Below, in pieces: positions 1 to 12,159 of a stretch of 64,000 bases of DNA (position 1 is its first letter; every line of letters starts with the position of its first letter). The translations under genes and the position numbers were made by a program. A model generated the notes under the pieces. The model was not told the origin of the DNA. It did no database searches and saw only the letters and a program-made list of their open reading frames with translations. The DNA is from Trichopria drosophilae (Eukaryota > Arthropoda > Insecta > Hymenoptera > Diapriidae). Location of the stretch: positions 208,846,001 to 208,910,000 of the forward strand of contig CM059582.1 of the NCBI GenBank assembly GCA_030407085.1. Reading direction: 5' to 3'.

Positions 1-1035
1 TAAAGAAATGGTTCTATAAAATAATTATAAAGTATTTATAAAGTTAGTATATTTTTATAAGCGTTTTATAAAATGTTATGAAATTAGAATCTACAAAGCG
101 TGAAGAAAGTTGATGATGGGGTTACCGAAGGAGGGGGTAATGGTCCATCCATATTAGTAAGTTTTTATTTTCCAAAATGATGAGATACTGTAGTAGATCT
201 TCTTTTGATTTCCACGGTTATAGTAGACATTTCATTGCTGTAGATTTTGATTTTTTAAATTTGTCAGATTCATCTCTTCAATACTTCAATTGTAACTTTT
301 CATCAATACCGACTGTTGAAACAATTATCATTTTACTATTTCTATGTTGTAGAGTATGAGAATACAATATAAGAGAAAACAACATCTCGACAGTTGCAAC
401 GATTTTTCTTGCTAATTTTACAACTACGGTTAGATATGACCATTATTTTCATTTGTTTGTTTGAGCATGCATCGATAGATCATTGAATTTTTCACTATTA
501 CCAAGTGAAAAATGCATTTACAGTTGTGAATAGCAGAGGTAATATTTCGTCAGTTGAAACTGGTCATGATGTTACTTCTACTAGGTATTACTATAGTATT
601 TTATGTCTTTTTTTTGTGAGCTTGCATCGACTAACGTAACAGTAAACTTTTCATTATTTTCAAGTGCAGAAGTGCATTTGCCGCTGTGAAAAGTGAAAGT
701 AACATTTCATCAATGGCAGCTTCTCGTGTTGCTAATTTTGTTTTTATGCGAGCTTGCAACGATTTATCAAACCAATTTTCCACATTACTATTTCCACTAC
801 TATTAGTGCATTAGATATTTCTATTACTGCTGTTGTTTTTAATTAACTTTCTACTTAGTACGTAGCACTGTGCAATTGACTTTTCCAGCTAAAGTTCAAA
901 ATTCCCAATGAAAATTATTCCGAAAATAAAATATCCGAAGGTGTGAAATTCCGATTTAAATCAATTATGCAGTGTTTATTTGGTACTGATTGTTTATTTA
1001 TTAATTTCTCATTAGAATTAGTTTAAACAAATAAT
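1..1035. other. AT-rich non-coding stretch
   Basis: No supportable gene. The short open frames here, such as 177-359, have no codon bias or recognisable motif. No clear repeat was identified. Confidence 0.5.
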
Positions 1036-1269
1036 CCCTGGAAGAAAAACAGTAGGTTAGTTCTACGAATGACGGACAAAAATGAAGCTGATTTTGCAAA
1101 GACATATTTATTGCGTTTCAGTTCTGTTAAATACTTCAAGTTAATGACACTGCCTAAGATTTCTGAAAGTGGCCAGACAAAAAATTACAAAATACAAATT
1201 TTACGGTTATTTAGACTTTTTTTCTCGGAACAAAAAATGAACAGTAGCAGAAAAAATAACCAATCGCTC

Positions 1270-2733
1270 CCCTGCAAGAAAATTGACCATAAGTTCTGGT
1301 CGGCATACTAACATGTATGCCATACGGCACATAACTTCTGCCTAGATCTTTTAGCAGAATCTACCCGGATCTGCCCAGAATCTAGTGAAGGAACGAGTTT
1401 ATACGTAGTCCATATAGTCCATAATCCTCATGTGTCTGTCTTTCAGTGAAGCTTTTCATGTGTTATTTGCAATAACAATTTAAAATCATAAGTGTAAAGA
1501 AAAGTTACAATACAAAAAGATAAACAGCCATGTATATAACTTTGTATCTTTATATGCAGTTATTAAATTTTGTTTATTCAGTGATTCAGACAAAAATAGA
1601 ATTAAGGCTGCAAATTGTGATATAGATATGTTATTAATTACATTTTGCACTCTTTGAAAGTAATATTTTTAGTTTGGTAATCATCGGTTGCTTCTTTTCA
1701 AGAAAAAAATGCATTTTTTGTTTCTTCGTCGAAAGTCCGCTCGGAGTCCAATTTCACCAATGTTTTATATTAACTTTTCCACTATCTTAAAAGCAACTAA
1801 TTTATATCAAAGTACTTGGAATAGTTTCAGAAGAGCAAAATCTATCAAGTTTCATGGTTATATTAGAATTTTTAGGACAATTTCCATTTTTATGTGCTTT
1901 TAACCAAACCTGATAAAAAACCGTTGCTTGGTATACAATACAAATTGAAATTTTGCTAAAAATTTTAATATGACCTTGAAATTTGGTAGATTTTGCTCTT
2001 TTGAAACTATTCCAAGTAGTTTGATATCAATCACTTGCTTTTAAGGTAGTGAAAAAGTTAATAGAAAACACTGGTGAGGTTAGGCTCCGAGTGAACTTTC
2101 GACGAAGAAACAAAAGATGAATTTTCTCTTAAAAAGAAGCAACCGATGATTACCAAACTAATCATGTTAGTTTTAAGAGGACAAAATATCATTAATAACA
2201 CATCTATATCATAATTTGCAGCCGAAATATTATTTTTGTCTGAATCACGGAATAAACAGAATTTAATAAGTTTCAGCATATAAAGATGCAACAAAGATAT
2301 ATACATGCCTGTTCATCTTTCTGTGTCCTAACCTTTCTATACACTTCTGATTTAAAATTGCCATTGCAAATAACACATCAAAAGTTTCATTGAAAGGCAG
2401 GTGTAATGTTCATGTACTGCGACAGCTCAATATTATGTTTTAGCAGTCCGGAGTTAATGCGTACAACATAACCTCATATTAGTACTGGTGGCGTTATTTT
2501 ATCAAACATGTTCACCCGGCTTGATTTGGAATAAATATGTACATTTTATCAATGCTTTTACTCATAATAATCTATTTGTTTTACTCAGGATATGTCTGTA
2601 AGCATATCTAGTAATATGTATATTTTTTTAAACATCTGTTCACCAGATTCCGCCAGTATCTAGGACAGAATCTGCCCACCGACCAGAAATTATGCCAGAT
2701 TCTGGCCAATAACTCCTTAATTTTCTTACAGGG
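1270..2733. mobile_element. Fold-back element with CCCTG-type ends
   Basis: The left end at 1270 reads CCCTGCAAGAAAATT and the right end, read inward on the minus strand from 2733, reads CCCTGTAAGAAAATT. TTCTGGTCGG follows shortly in both. Inside, about 1425-1892 and 1939-2410 are an imperfect inverted repeat of about 470 bp per arm around a ~46-bp loop. No transposase frame is visible, so this is a non-autonomous fold-back/MITE. I could not settle a target duplication, so the superfamily is open. Confidence 0.75.
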
Positions 2734-2744
2734 TCACTATTAAA

Positions 2745-2815
2745 TTTGAGACTTAGGGGGTTTTGAGGTAGCTGATTACGAATCTGATGTCAGTTCCTCA
2801 AAATCCAAAATGTGG
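2745..2815. repeat. Copy of the GCTGATTACGAATC dispersed repeat
   Basis: Contains GGGGGTTTTGAGGTAGCTGA and TTACGAATCTGATGTCAGTT followed by an AAAATCCAAAATG box. The same order of boxes recurs near 11164, 31597, 47427, 48975 and elsewhere, and in reverse near 10540, 41870 and 63870. Confidence 0.6.
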
Positions 2816-3330
2816 AAACCAATAGGGCTGCCGAATTTTTTTGAAAATCAACTGATTCTTGTGAATATTGCATCGGTAATTTTTAGTTTAAACAAATTGG
2901 CATCGGATTTAGAATAAGAGACAGCCAAAAACCCGAAATGATAAATTTCATACAAAGCCGTTGAATTTTTTTAATAATTCGGCCGACATTATTCGAGCAG
3001 TATTTCTAAAATTTAGCGGCCATATACAAATAAATATTAATAAAAATGGCATGTGGGTCTAGTAAATCTTACAAATTTAATGAAAATTATTAAAAAATAA
3101 TAAAAAACGATTCAGAACTTTTGGATATTCATTATTCTATCTCTTACCCATCGATTTCTGTGCATCTTGTCAAATATGACAGGCGAATGAGAACCAGGCT
3201 AATGGTAAATTGTTACTTTTAGCTATTGCAGTTTGTGTTTGACACTAATTAAATTATTTCTGCTAAAAAAAAAGTTTTTAACTAGTTAGGTTACAACAGT
3301 GATTGTTGTTAATAAGTAAAAGGAAAATTT

Positions 3331-3433
3331 AAAGTTTTTTGGTTCACTTCGTAGGAAATATTACTAAATATGAAGTTTTCAGGAAGTAGATAAACCAATC
3401 AGATGGTATTTTTTGCACTACTAATTTTTTAAT
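3331..3433 (+). repeat. Direct repeat A (~100 bp)
   Basis: Nearly the same sequence as 3783-3884, including AACCAATCAGAT and TTTGCACTACTAATTTTTTA. The two copies flank a ~350-bp unit that carries a tRNA-like sequence. Confidence 0.75.
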
Positions 3434-3608
3434 TTTCTCTAACGTTTGCTTCTAAAGCTAGAAACTCGTCTGGATTCATTAGAAGAATTGCAAATATGTC
3501 AGAGAAAAGTTTAATTCGTAAAGATGGAAAAAATGGAATTTTATATAAAACTGTTTTTTGGATTGTTCTCGATTTTCGAAAAAAAATGCAGGGCCGAACT
3601 CGGGAGAT

Positions 3609-3682
3609 TCGACAGGTCGGGAATCGAACCCGGGACCTTTCTATTGCCAGTAGAATGCTCTTTCCAACTGAGCTACCCGCCC
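3609..3682 (-). tRNA. tRNA-like sequence, anticodon-position GGC
   Basis: Read on the minus strand, this folds as a cloverleaf. The 7-bp acceptor stem starts GGGCGGG and is paired except at 1-72, with two G-U pairs. The D-arm has A-box TAGCTCAGTTGG. The 5-bp anticodon stem TTCTA/TAGAA carries loop CTGGCAA. The T-arm has B-box GGTTCGATTCC with one stem mismatch. The anticodon would be GGC (Ala), which eukaryotic nuclear tRNA sets do not normally use; they use AGC, TGC and CGC for Ala. It is therefore more likely a tRNA-derived SINE head or tRNA pseudogene than a working tRNA. A T-run about 27 bp downstream could end Pol III transcription. Confidence 0.6.
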
Positions 3683-3782
3683 TCTCGCAAGTTCGATATC
3701 TTGAAACAATCCAATCATAATTATAATTTAGATGACATGAGGCGCCATAATAGACCAGATGCTTAATTCAAAATGAATAATT

Positions 3783-3884
3783 AAAGTTTTTTTGGTTCGC
3801 TTCGTTGTAAATATTACTAATTATGAAGATTTAAGGCTGTAGATGAACCAATCAGATTGTATTTTTGCACTACTAATTTTTTAA
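3783..3884 (+). repeat. Direct repeat B (~100 bp)
   Basis: Second copy of the repeat at 3331-3433, same orientation, with scattered mismatches. Together they bound the segment with the tRNA-like sequence. This could be a duplicated ~450-bp unit or the remains of a small direct-repeat-flanked element. Confidence 0.75.
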
Positions 3885-3889
3885 AAGGA

Positions 3890-4625
3890 AAAGTTAATCT
3901 CGGAGATATGCTGTCTCTTGCAAACAAGTAATTCCAAAGATTTAATAAGTGGACAAGCATCGCACCAACGTCGTGTAATTTATTATAAATTTATAATAAA
4001 TTTTGTAACGTTTTTCATTCGGAATTTTGAACCCTGGCGTCGAAAATTGGCTGAAGACAATAGTAAATTGTCAAACAATGAAATTTTATGCTGCTACAAG
4101 GTACTACAGCATTTGTCGATGCTAACTAAGGGACTGATTCGTCTTCTTCACAAACAATCGAATTGTACAAAGTATACGACTAGAATTTCGAATTATGCTG
4201 TCATGCAATGTGAAGACATTGAGATATGTTATAATGGAAGATGCTCAAAGGCTACTGTCGTACATGGGTATGCCAAAGACACAAAGGGAACTTCGGAAGT
4301 GCTCCTCCTCGTATGTCGATAAAAAAAAGGTCTTCGATGTATAATTTGACCGTTCGACCAAGAGGATCGGCAACTGGAAGAAAGGGAGAGGACGAAATGC
4401 AGCGACCAGAGACGCATGGTTTGTCAACCGCATCCTTCCGTCGGGTTCGGTACCACCACCCGCTGACGTCATTTCCTGATGCTTCTACAATGAGACGAGC
4501 CTTTCTACTTGGGACTTTCTTTCATCCTTTTTTTGCTCGAGCTTACAGAATATTATACTTTTCAGCGCGTAAAAAGATTCTTATCACTGCCTCGTGTCTA
4601 ACTAAGAAATTTACTTGACTTACTA
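3890..4625. other. GC-richer unique block, no recognised gene
   Basis: Less AT-rich than its surroundings and not obviously repetitive. Open frames at 3918-4322 and 4241-4618 (+) overlap others on the minus strand. None matches a family I recognise and none has convincing splice borders. It could be regulatory sequence or an exon of an unrecognised transcript. Confidence 0.3.
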
Positions 4626-4799
4626 CGCTAGTCGTCAGTCTAATTGGTGCGTAATGTGTGATATCGTTAGAGGATCTTTAAACAAATACTAAAGTGAATT
4701 TAATCCTTTCACTTCCCTCACTTTTTGTACTAGTATGATTAAGAGACATTTAAAATAAAAAACGAACAGTAAAAGTGTTATTTCATTCATGCATATATA

Positions 4800-4985
4800 C
4801 CCTGGTAGAAAAAGGGAGCATTTTTTGACTGGTTTATGCCCAATCTTGTTGGTTTCTGCGCAGTTTTTGGCCAACATTTCTAGCTGGTTTTCCTGTGGTA
4901 ATGTAACGCCCATTTGCCCAGAATCTAGCCATTTTTTATGGCCAAAAACTCTACAAGATTATGCTCGATAGTTGACTGGTTTATG
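4800..4985. mobile_element. Small CCCTGGTAGAAA-type inverted-repeat element (partial)
   Basis: Starts with CCCTGGTAGAAA, the same end as the MITE at 10413. An inner inverted repeat pairs the CCAATCTTG...AGTTTTTGGCCA stretch near 4840-4873 with TGGCCAAAAACTC near 4938. The right terminus is not clear. Confidence 0.45.
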
Positions 4986-5910
4986 TTTTCGCATTGTTAT
5001 TATAGAAAACTGGGTAACAATATTACTCATATTTTATAATTTTTGTAATCATCCTATGTTATTATTCGACTATTTAAATATCTAATTTTACCCCACATTT
5101 TGTCAATCATTCATTTGTATGGTCTTTCTTGGGAAAATATTTGTTTTTAAGTACACTGCCTATCTTCGTTAAACCCCGGTTTTAAAGTTTAATTTTAATT
5201 TTAACAACTTGGACCAGGCAACAAAAGGTTCAAAAAATCTGAAAAAATCATCGTAATTTGTGAGAAAAAATGATGATATTGGAGAAAACATAAGATGAAA
5301 AGGTTTACTGTATTAAAAATTGACTTAATCAAAGCTGTCAAAAAAGAAGGCCCTTGAGTAACATTTAGGTATATGTACTTATGGGGCCTCCTATTTGCAA
5401 ATTTTAACTATCCATAAATTCGTCAATATTTATCGTACAAAAATGATTTTTTTGTTCATTTTAAAGAGAATTGAATGCTCTTTTACATAAAATTATCTAG
5501 ATAGTAGCATATAGATTTTTTATTTTGAAAAAACTTGAAAACCTCTCTCATGTAAATTTTCGCCTCTTACTAAGACATTTTGGTCATTAATATGTTTAAA
5601 TAAGTGTCAAATTTAATTCAATATGAAAATATATAACATATGTCCCCTACTACAGATGAACAGATTCTGAGACAAGATTATTATTAAGATAAACATTATA
5701 TGTATTAAAATAAAATTAAAATTCACAAAAATTGGAAATGAGATTTAACGTTTACAAAATTGCTGGTGTTTTATCCGTATATTAATGAGAATTTTACAAA
5801 AAGGGAAATTCTGATAATTCACAAAAATTCACTAAAAATTTGTAATGAAGTGTAAACCATTTTTATATGGGCGAAAATTTTACATTTACATATCTGAATG
5901 ATAATATGGT
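4986..5910. other. AT-rich non-coding stretch
   Basis: No gene, tRNA or clear repeat seen. Confidence 0.4.
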
Positions 5911-6127
5911 GGTGCAGGTCGAAAAACCAACAAATCAAAAAGATGACAGGTCAAAAAACAGGCAGTCAAAAACCGATAATCGAAAAGCCGATAGTCAAAA
6001 AGCCACATAAAATAATAGACATATCGACAAGCGGACAGTAATTTTCTGTTATTTTACTGTCGACTTTGCAATTGTGGGTTGTTTATCTGTCGGCTTTTTG
6101 ATTTATCGGTTATTCTTCTCGTATTCT
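5911..6127. mobile_element. hAT-like MITE, copy 1
   Basis: The left end GGTGCAGGTCGAAAAACC is imperfectly inverted at the right end (…ATCGGTTATTC…). The inside repeats GATAGTCAAAAAGCC-type motifs. It is flanked by AATATGGT (5903-5910) and AATATGGG (6128-6135), an 8-bp target duplication with one mismatch. An 8-bp duplication is typical of hAT transposons. It is related to 22773-22936. Confidence 0.7.
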
Positions 6128-6135
6128 AATATGGG

Positions 6136-7635
6136 ATGATTACAACCATTTTAAAATATTTCCAAAAAAGTGTATCTTTTTAATAAGTTAAAAACACCAT
6201 ATTCCATGTCAATTTTTAATCGCTGCAAAAACAAATGCATTTTAAAAGGGCTTTTCGCAGTAACACAACTTGCAGACATTACTCCACAAAAGTGTTGTTC
6301 TTTGCTTCAGACTCTTAACGCGTTGATATCTGTTCATGTTCCCAGTATTAAAATGCACTGAGAACCCTTTCATTCTATATCAAACTTACTTAATAATTTA
6401 GTTCTTCTAAAATACCTGACATCACACAAAATGAAATTACATGAATTTTATGCAAGTATCTTTTTACTTAATTGCACATAGAATGCATAAAACATGAAAT
6501 AAGGATTTGAAAATATGAAAATTTACGAAATGAAATTATGTATCAACTAGTAAATAATGAAAATAATGCTGAAAAATAACATGTCAGATGTCAATCAAAT
6601 GTCAATAATTTACACATTAATTTTTTTAACTTTTATGTGGTTTTTAAATCTTTGTAATAAAATGCAACTAACAAGCAGTGTTAAAGCATATGTTGGAATA
6701 ATACGCGGAACATATTGTTTTTCTATTCAACTTCTAATTGTGTCAGATAACAATAACTTCCGGATTTTAATAAATTAAAATTTCAATAATGTGTTAAGAA
6801 AATATTACCAGTCATTCAAATTAGCAACACATATTTACATATTTCCCAAGGTAATCATTTTTTTTTATTTCCTTAATCCATTTAAATTTTATAAAAATAT
6901 AGTGTGATTTTATCTTATATATATTTTATTGTATATTCAAATTTTGTTTATTTATTCTGCATACATAATAAACGCATAATATTTTTAATTTTTTTATTGT
7001 TTGATTTATATCGATGAAGTCATCAAAGTAAGATATCAATTTCGATATAAAAATGTTTTAAATTGACCCTAATTATACTCACCACGCCAAAATTATAACT
7101 ACATTTGATAGAACTAGTAAATAGCAATAAATTACCAATATTTCAAATAAAAATGATTTCTTAAGATTTGAAATACATTTGTTTGCAATTTTACATGCAT
7201 TATCAAAGTCATTAATTCAAAAAATCAATCATCTTATAAGATTAATGAATTCTCTTAATTTCATGAAGTGAACCCTGAATTACTCTCATAACTGAACGGT
7301 TCTCGCTACTAAATAAGGCGTTCTGTTCCTTCCATAATATACGATTCCATTCACTTAAAAAAAAAAGTCATCAAAGAGTAAAAACTTCACTCGTTCGGGA
7401 AAGTGGTTCAGATTTAATAACCATGAAATTACAAGAAATCTTTTTTTTAGATGTAAAACACTTTGATTGAGCTTACAATAAATATGCAGCTTAAAATGAT
7501 TGCGATGAAAAATATGATCGTGATTAGAATATTTATTACATTTTTTAAAACTCATCAGCAGGAGAAAAATAAATAGATTAAACTTGATTTCTTTTTGCAA
7601 ATCCAGTTTAGAATTTATCTAATTTTAAATACGTA
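6136..7635. other. AT-rich non-coding stretch
   Basis: No supportable gene. Short frames at 6170, 6557 and 7355 (minus) are low-complexity AT-rich chance frames. Confidence 0.4.
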
Positions 7636-7639
7636 AGTT

Positions 7640-8345
7640 TCAACAATTTTAAAGGAAATAGTGATTTATTAACAATAATAAGCATCTTTAAATATTTATT
7701 GACTCTTAATCTCAATTAGTTAACAACAACAAAGGGAAGAGTGAAAAGTTAGTCTCAAATTGAATTAGCAATGATTTTTAGTAACAAAGCGTAATAAAAT
7801 TACTAATTAATTAATCAAATGCTTCTAAACTCAAATTAGTAATTTTTAGAAGATTTTATCACTAAAATGAATTAGTAAATTTTGTTTAATGTATTACTAG
7901 TTTCAGAAGTTGTAAAACGAATAGTGATTTACTAATCAGATGCATCTTAAAATATTCACTATTTACTCCAAATCTTAATTACTCAAAATCCAGGAATAAT
8001 AAGGGAGTGAAAAGTCACTAATTGAATTAGTAAAGATGTTTAGAAACAACTCTCTAAACTTGAATTAATCAAAAATGACTTATCTATAGCGAAAAGTGGG
8101 TTACCATCAATTAGTAAGTTTGTTACTGACAAATAGTACGAAAATACTAATTCATTAGTAAAATTCTACTAATCTACAAGTAGATATTGACTTTTTTATC
8201 TCACTAGTTTATAGAATTAATAAAGTAGTACAATTTAACTTTTTATTAGCAAAAATGATTACTATTTCATTTGGTGACTTACTTTTCATTGTCTTATTAG
8301 AAGTTTTTAACTAATTCAGATTTAGAGCGAAAGAGAAAAATGCTA
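7640..8345. repeat. TTACTAATT-family repeat, tandemly duplicated
   Basis: About 7640-7790 and 7905-8055 are related copies at a period of roughly 265 bp, sharing ATAGTGATTTA, GGGAGTGAAAAGT and AATTGAATTAG. The adjoining 8080-8345 carries CTACAAGTAGATATTGACTT and TCATTTGGTGA boxes, which recur at 9215, 19930 and 33940. No coding potential. Confidence 0.6.
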
Positions 8346-9214
8346 CTAATTAATTACTTAAATTCTACTGATTTCAAATTCGTGTTTTTTTAATATATTA
8401 TTACTATACAAATGTAGTAGATTTTGTCTAATGTATTCGTAGTTTTCCTCTGTATTAGTCCAAAACTAATTTTTAAATAATTCAATTTTGAAGGTATATT
8501 TAGCACGTGAAGAATCTCGAATCTATAATAGATTTTATTTAATTTATGCAGGATTATAAATACTTTTATAACAGACAGAATAGATTATTCAAAATCAATG
8601 AAATATTGGTTTATTTGTCGATTCAGACGTATGCTAATAATCCTGTGACACATCCAGACTGGATGAACGTGGGTGTTCGAGGAACCTTTAAGTTAAGATG
8701 ACGCATGTATATGTGACGACCATATAAGAATATTATTCTCGTCCGCACGTAAATTACGGTATTATACATTAAGAGCAGCACCTCCTCCACATCACAGCTG
8801 ATCCTTAATTTCTGTCATTCGACGATTTTAAGAATCACCTGCATGTTTATGGTTAGATATGATTGATTGTATTCTATACAGGTACACTGGTTTATTTTTG
8901 GATCGTAAAAAAGGCGAGACCAGGAAATAATTCTCAATGTTACAAAGCATCGTTTCGATTATGTAATTCTACTAATTCAATGACATACTTTTTATTGATC
9001 TTTTTAAAATAGTCAAGCAATCGTTTCTTATTACGAATGACCTTTTCAAAGTAACGGGTGTTAAATTTACTTGATTGCATATCCATAATTGGAAGGAATA
9101 TGTTAAATTAATATATTCTTATAATTGTTAAGTAATTTGTTAATCCTTCTATTTTTGAATAAATTTTATGTTAAAACTATTTCTTGTCATTTTAATCAAA
9201 TTAACAAAACTATT
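8346..9214. other. Non-coding stretch with a less AT-rich core
   Basis: No gene seen. About 8640-8830 is less AT-rich and unique, so it is a possible cis-regulatory segment. There is no motif firm enough to name. Confidence 0.3.
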
Positions 9215-9400
9215 CCTGTTAGATGTAATCTACAAGTAGTTATTGACTTTTTTAGTTTAGCAGCGTGTAGAAATAGTAAGACATTAGTAGGTTTTATCCT
9301 TCTCATTATCGAAAATGATTACTAATTCATTTGGTGAATCACTTTTTATTTTCTTATTAACAGTTCTTAACTAATTCAGATTTAAAGAGAACAGGTAGGA
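9215..9400. repeat. TTACTAATT-family repeat
   Basis: Shares CTACAAGTAG..ATTGACTTTTTT, AAAATGATTACTAATTCATT and TTCTTAACTAATTCAGATTT with 8120-8345, in the same orientation. Confidence 0.6.
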
Positions 9401-10280
9401 TTCTAATGTGTAAATCTGAATAAAATAAAAATTATATAATTTAATGTGCAACAGGAAAGTGAAATATTTACTTACACTCTTCTTCTAAATTTTTACTGTT
9501 TATCGATGATATTTACTAAAATATTAACCAAACGATATTATCCTGGGATTTGGCTATTTGGTTGATAACCATCTTTGAACTTTTCATTCCTAATATTGAA
9601 ACTTGATGCTGATTATAATATATTTTATTCAATGTTACTCCTGTAACATTTTATATTAATAAGTATATTATATTAATTAGTATTATAAAATTTTTAGATA
9701 TTTAATTTTAATATTATATGTTTTTATTTGTAGGAATTTAAGATACTAAAATTAAAAAATGAATCAATGGCTCTTCTGTTTCACTTGAAATAAGTAACAA
9801 TATTTATTTAATGACAGTGAATATAGTTATTTAAACTATATTAAGGAATAATGTATATTATAATTTGTTACCACGATGGAGAAATTTTATATTACATAAA
9901 TAATGTCCACCATCGATAATATAATTTTTTATAAACAACGTAGCGAATGTTTTTTGCTAATGAGAATTATTGTGCAATAAACTGTAAACTAATTCTAGAA
10001 AAACCTAAAAAATGAAATATCGTAAACAATGCTTCATTTTTGTTAATCAATGCATTATATTAATCAATGTTAAACTATTGTTTTGATTCCCTTAAGTTAT
10101 CAATCAAAAATATGAAAATTGGATTGCAATAATTATAATTAGCATATACAGTTATTTACATATTTTTTCCCGATTTTTGTAATGTAGTCATAAATAAAAA
10201 TTCTTCTTCAGTGTCATGAAATCCTAAAGATCACAACACTTACAAAGTTGTTTTCGAAAGTAAGTTTCAAGTTGCATCAA
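9401..10280. other. AT-rich non-coding stretch
   Basis: Nothing supportable seen. Confidence 0.4.
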
Positions 10281-10412
10281 AAATTTGAGTACGACATTTT
10301 GAATTTCAGAAATTTGAAACCATAATCATGATAAACGACCAAAAAAATCTCTCTATACAATTTTGTATAACCTTTCAAATATTTTGAGAATATTTCTATG
10401 CCCTCTTGAACT

Positions 10413-10530
10413 CCCTGGTAGAAACTTATCCATTTTTTTCTTTCACTATCCATTTTACCTATAACTTTAACGTGGGGAATACATTAATTGTACAATTCTT
10501 GGCTAAAAAATGGATTGATTTCTAGTAGGG
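10413..10530. mobile_element. 118-bp MITE with ~26-bp terminal inverted repeats
   Basis: Left end CCCTGGTAGAAACTTATCCA and right end, read inward on the minus strand, CCCTACTAGAAATCAATCCA, each followed by TTTTTT. Only about 65 bp lies between the arms. It shares its end with 4800. The target duplication is at most a 2-bp CT. Confidence 0.75.
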
Positions 10531-12150
10531 CTGGCCATTTTGAATTTCGGAAATATTGCATTAAGTTCGTAATCATCGACACAACAATACCATGAAATAT
10601 ACTTTTACAGAAACAATTTATAATTTTAATCGTTAATCGTAAAAAAATCGAAAGTGGCCGTCATATTGGATGTCATCAACAAATTTTTCGTCTAAGGTTT
10701 TCAAGATTCAGGGTCCGAGAATGCTAAATTCTCACTTCATAATCAACCGATGTTGCTACCAAGGTGATCAAAACTAATATTTCTGGTGAAGAAATTCGAC
10801 TATTAGTGAAATAATTGCAGACATATCTTCTTTTAAATACTTTTTTTAATTTTGAGGTTAGGATCAACATTTTTTATAAATTTTGTTCATGAGTGCGGAA
10901 AAGGAATGAAATAGGTTAAGACGAATCATTATTATTTCCTTCCGTCAGATTGTTTTAAAGACCAATATACAACAATTTCATTTAATAATGAATAGGTCAA
11001 GCATTTTATTAGGTATGGATGAAATTACTTCAAAGTATATAAGTAATTAATGTTATGTATGATCGAAAGGGCAAATAATAACTTTAATCAGTAAAAATCA
11101 GTAATTAAAATTATTTATTAACCCTCTGAAGCATACATTTTTCATTACTTGGAAAACAGTTAAATTTTGTTACTCGGGGGTTTTCTGTTTCGCTGATCAC
11201 AAGTCTGACCTCAGTTTTTCAAAATTCACAATGACGGATAAAAATTGAAAATTGTCATTTCAAATTTCGAATATTCAACATCATATTCGTAATCATAAAT
11301 TTCAAGCAAATCCAATCAATTTTTTATTTTGTTATCCGCCATATTGAATCCACCATTTTTATTTTTGAAAAACTAACGGCGGATTCGTTATTAACAACTA
11401 GAAATACTACATATAGATTTTTTACAAATTATTTTATCCTGTAGCTTAGTCACAATTGCATTTATTGTAAAAATAATTTTTTATTATGGCACTATATTAT
11501 CAAAAAATTGCAAATAAGTGGGGAGGAAAAGGTGATTTACGAAAAGGATCAATTTTTTTGGTAATCCTAACCACAAGGTCATAAACAAAAATTGCTCACC
11601 TTCAAAATCAAAAGTAAAATAAAAACACCTGTCAATTTTTTGCATTTATCAAAAGAACTAAAAGTGTCAGATTCTGGGGTTACTGTTTTAATTTTTTTCA
11701 TTTTGTACTTCCTTTTTTTAGTTATGTATTTTGTTTTACAACTTAATATTTAATTGTAAGATCACTTCTATTACTCAATTGTTTTTGCTAGTGGGCCAAA
11801 TTTTTATATCTGAAATTAATTTGGAAACGATTAATTCTTTAATTTCTTAATTCTTCTTTGCCCCTGAATCTTATAAAACCTTTTTTGTACAGAATGTTAT
11901 GCTCCACATTTTTGTTGCAAACTTTTTTTCGCCAGATGGATATTTTTCACGATAAATGTAAAATTGCGCAAAAACTGGCGTTTTTTTAGTTTTGACCTTG
12001 AAGATAACCTTATCGTCAATTTTCAATATGATATTCGTAATCAGCGTCCAAAATTACGTTGGAATTCGTATTAACAATACAAAACGAGATACATCTTTAA
12101 TGTTTACCAAAAATTGCTACTTTATAAAAAATATATCAATAAATTTACGA
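10531..12150. repeat. Degenerate cluster of TTTTGAATTTCGGAAA / ATTCGTAATC boxes
   Basis: At least five degenerate units with boxes such as GCCATTTTGAATTTCGGAAA, ATTCGTAATCA and CGCCATATTGAATCC. One reverse-oriented unit starts near 11164 (CTCGGGGGTTTTCTG). It is the same family as the other GCTGATTACGAATC copies. No open frame of interest. Confidence 0.5.
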
Positions 12151-12159
12151 AATGTAAAC

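Noticed and set aside
3918..4618. Overlapping + frames of 134 and 125 residues
   Set aside because: No recognisable motif, competing frames on both strands, no clear splice borders; kept only as a GC-richer block.
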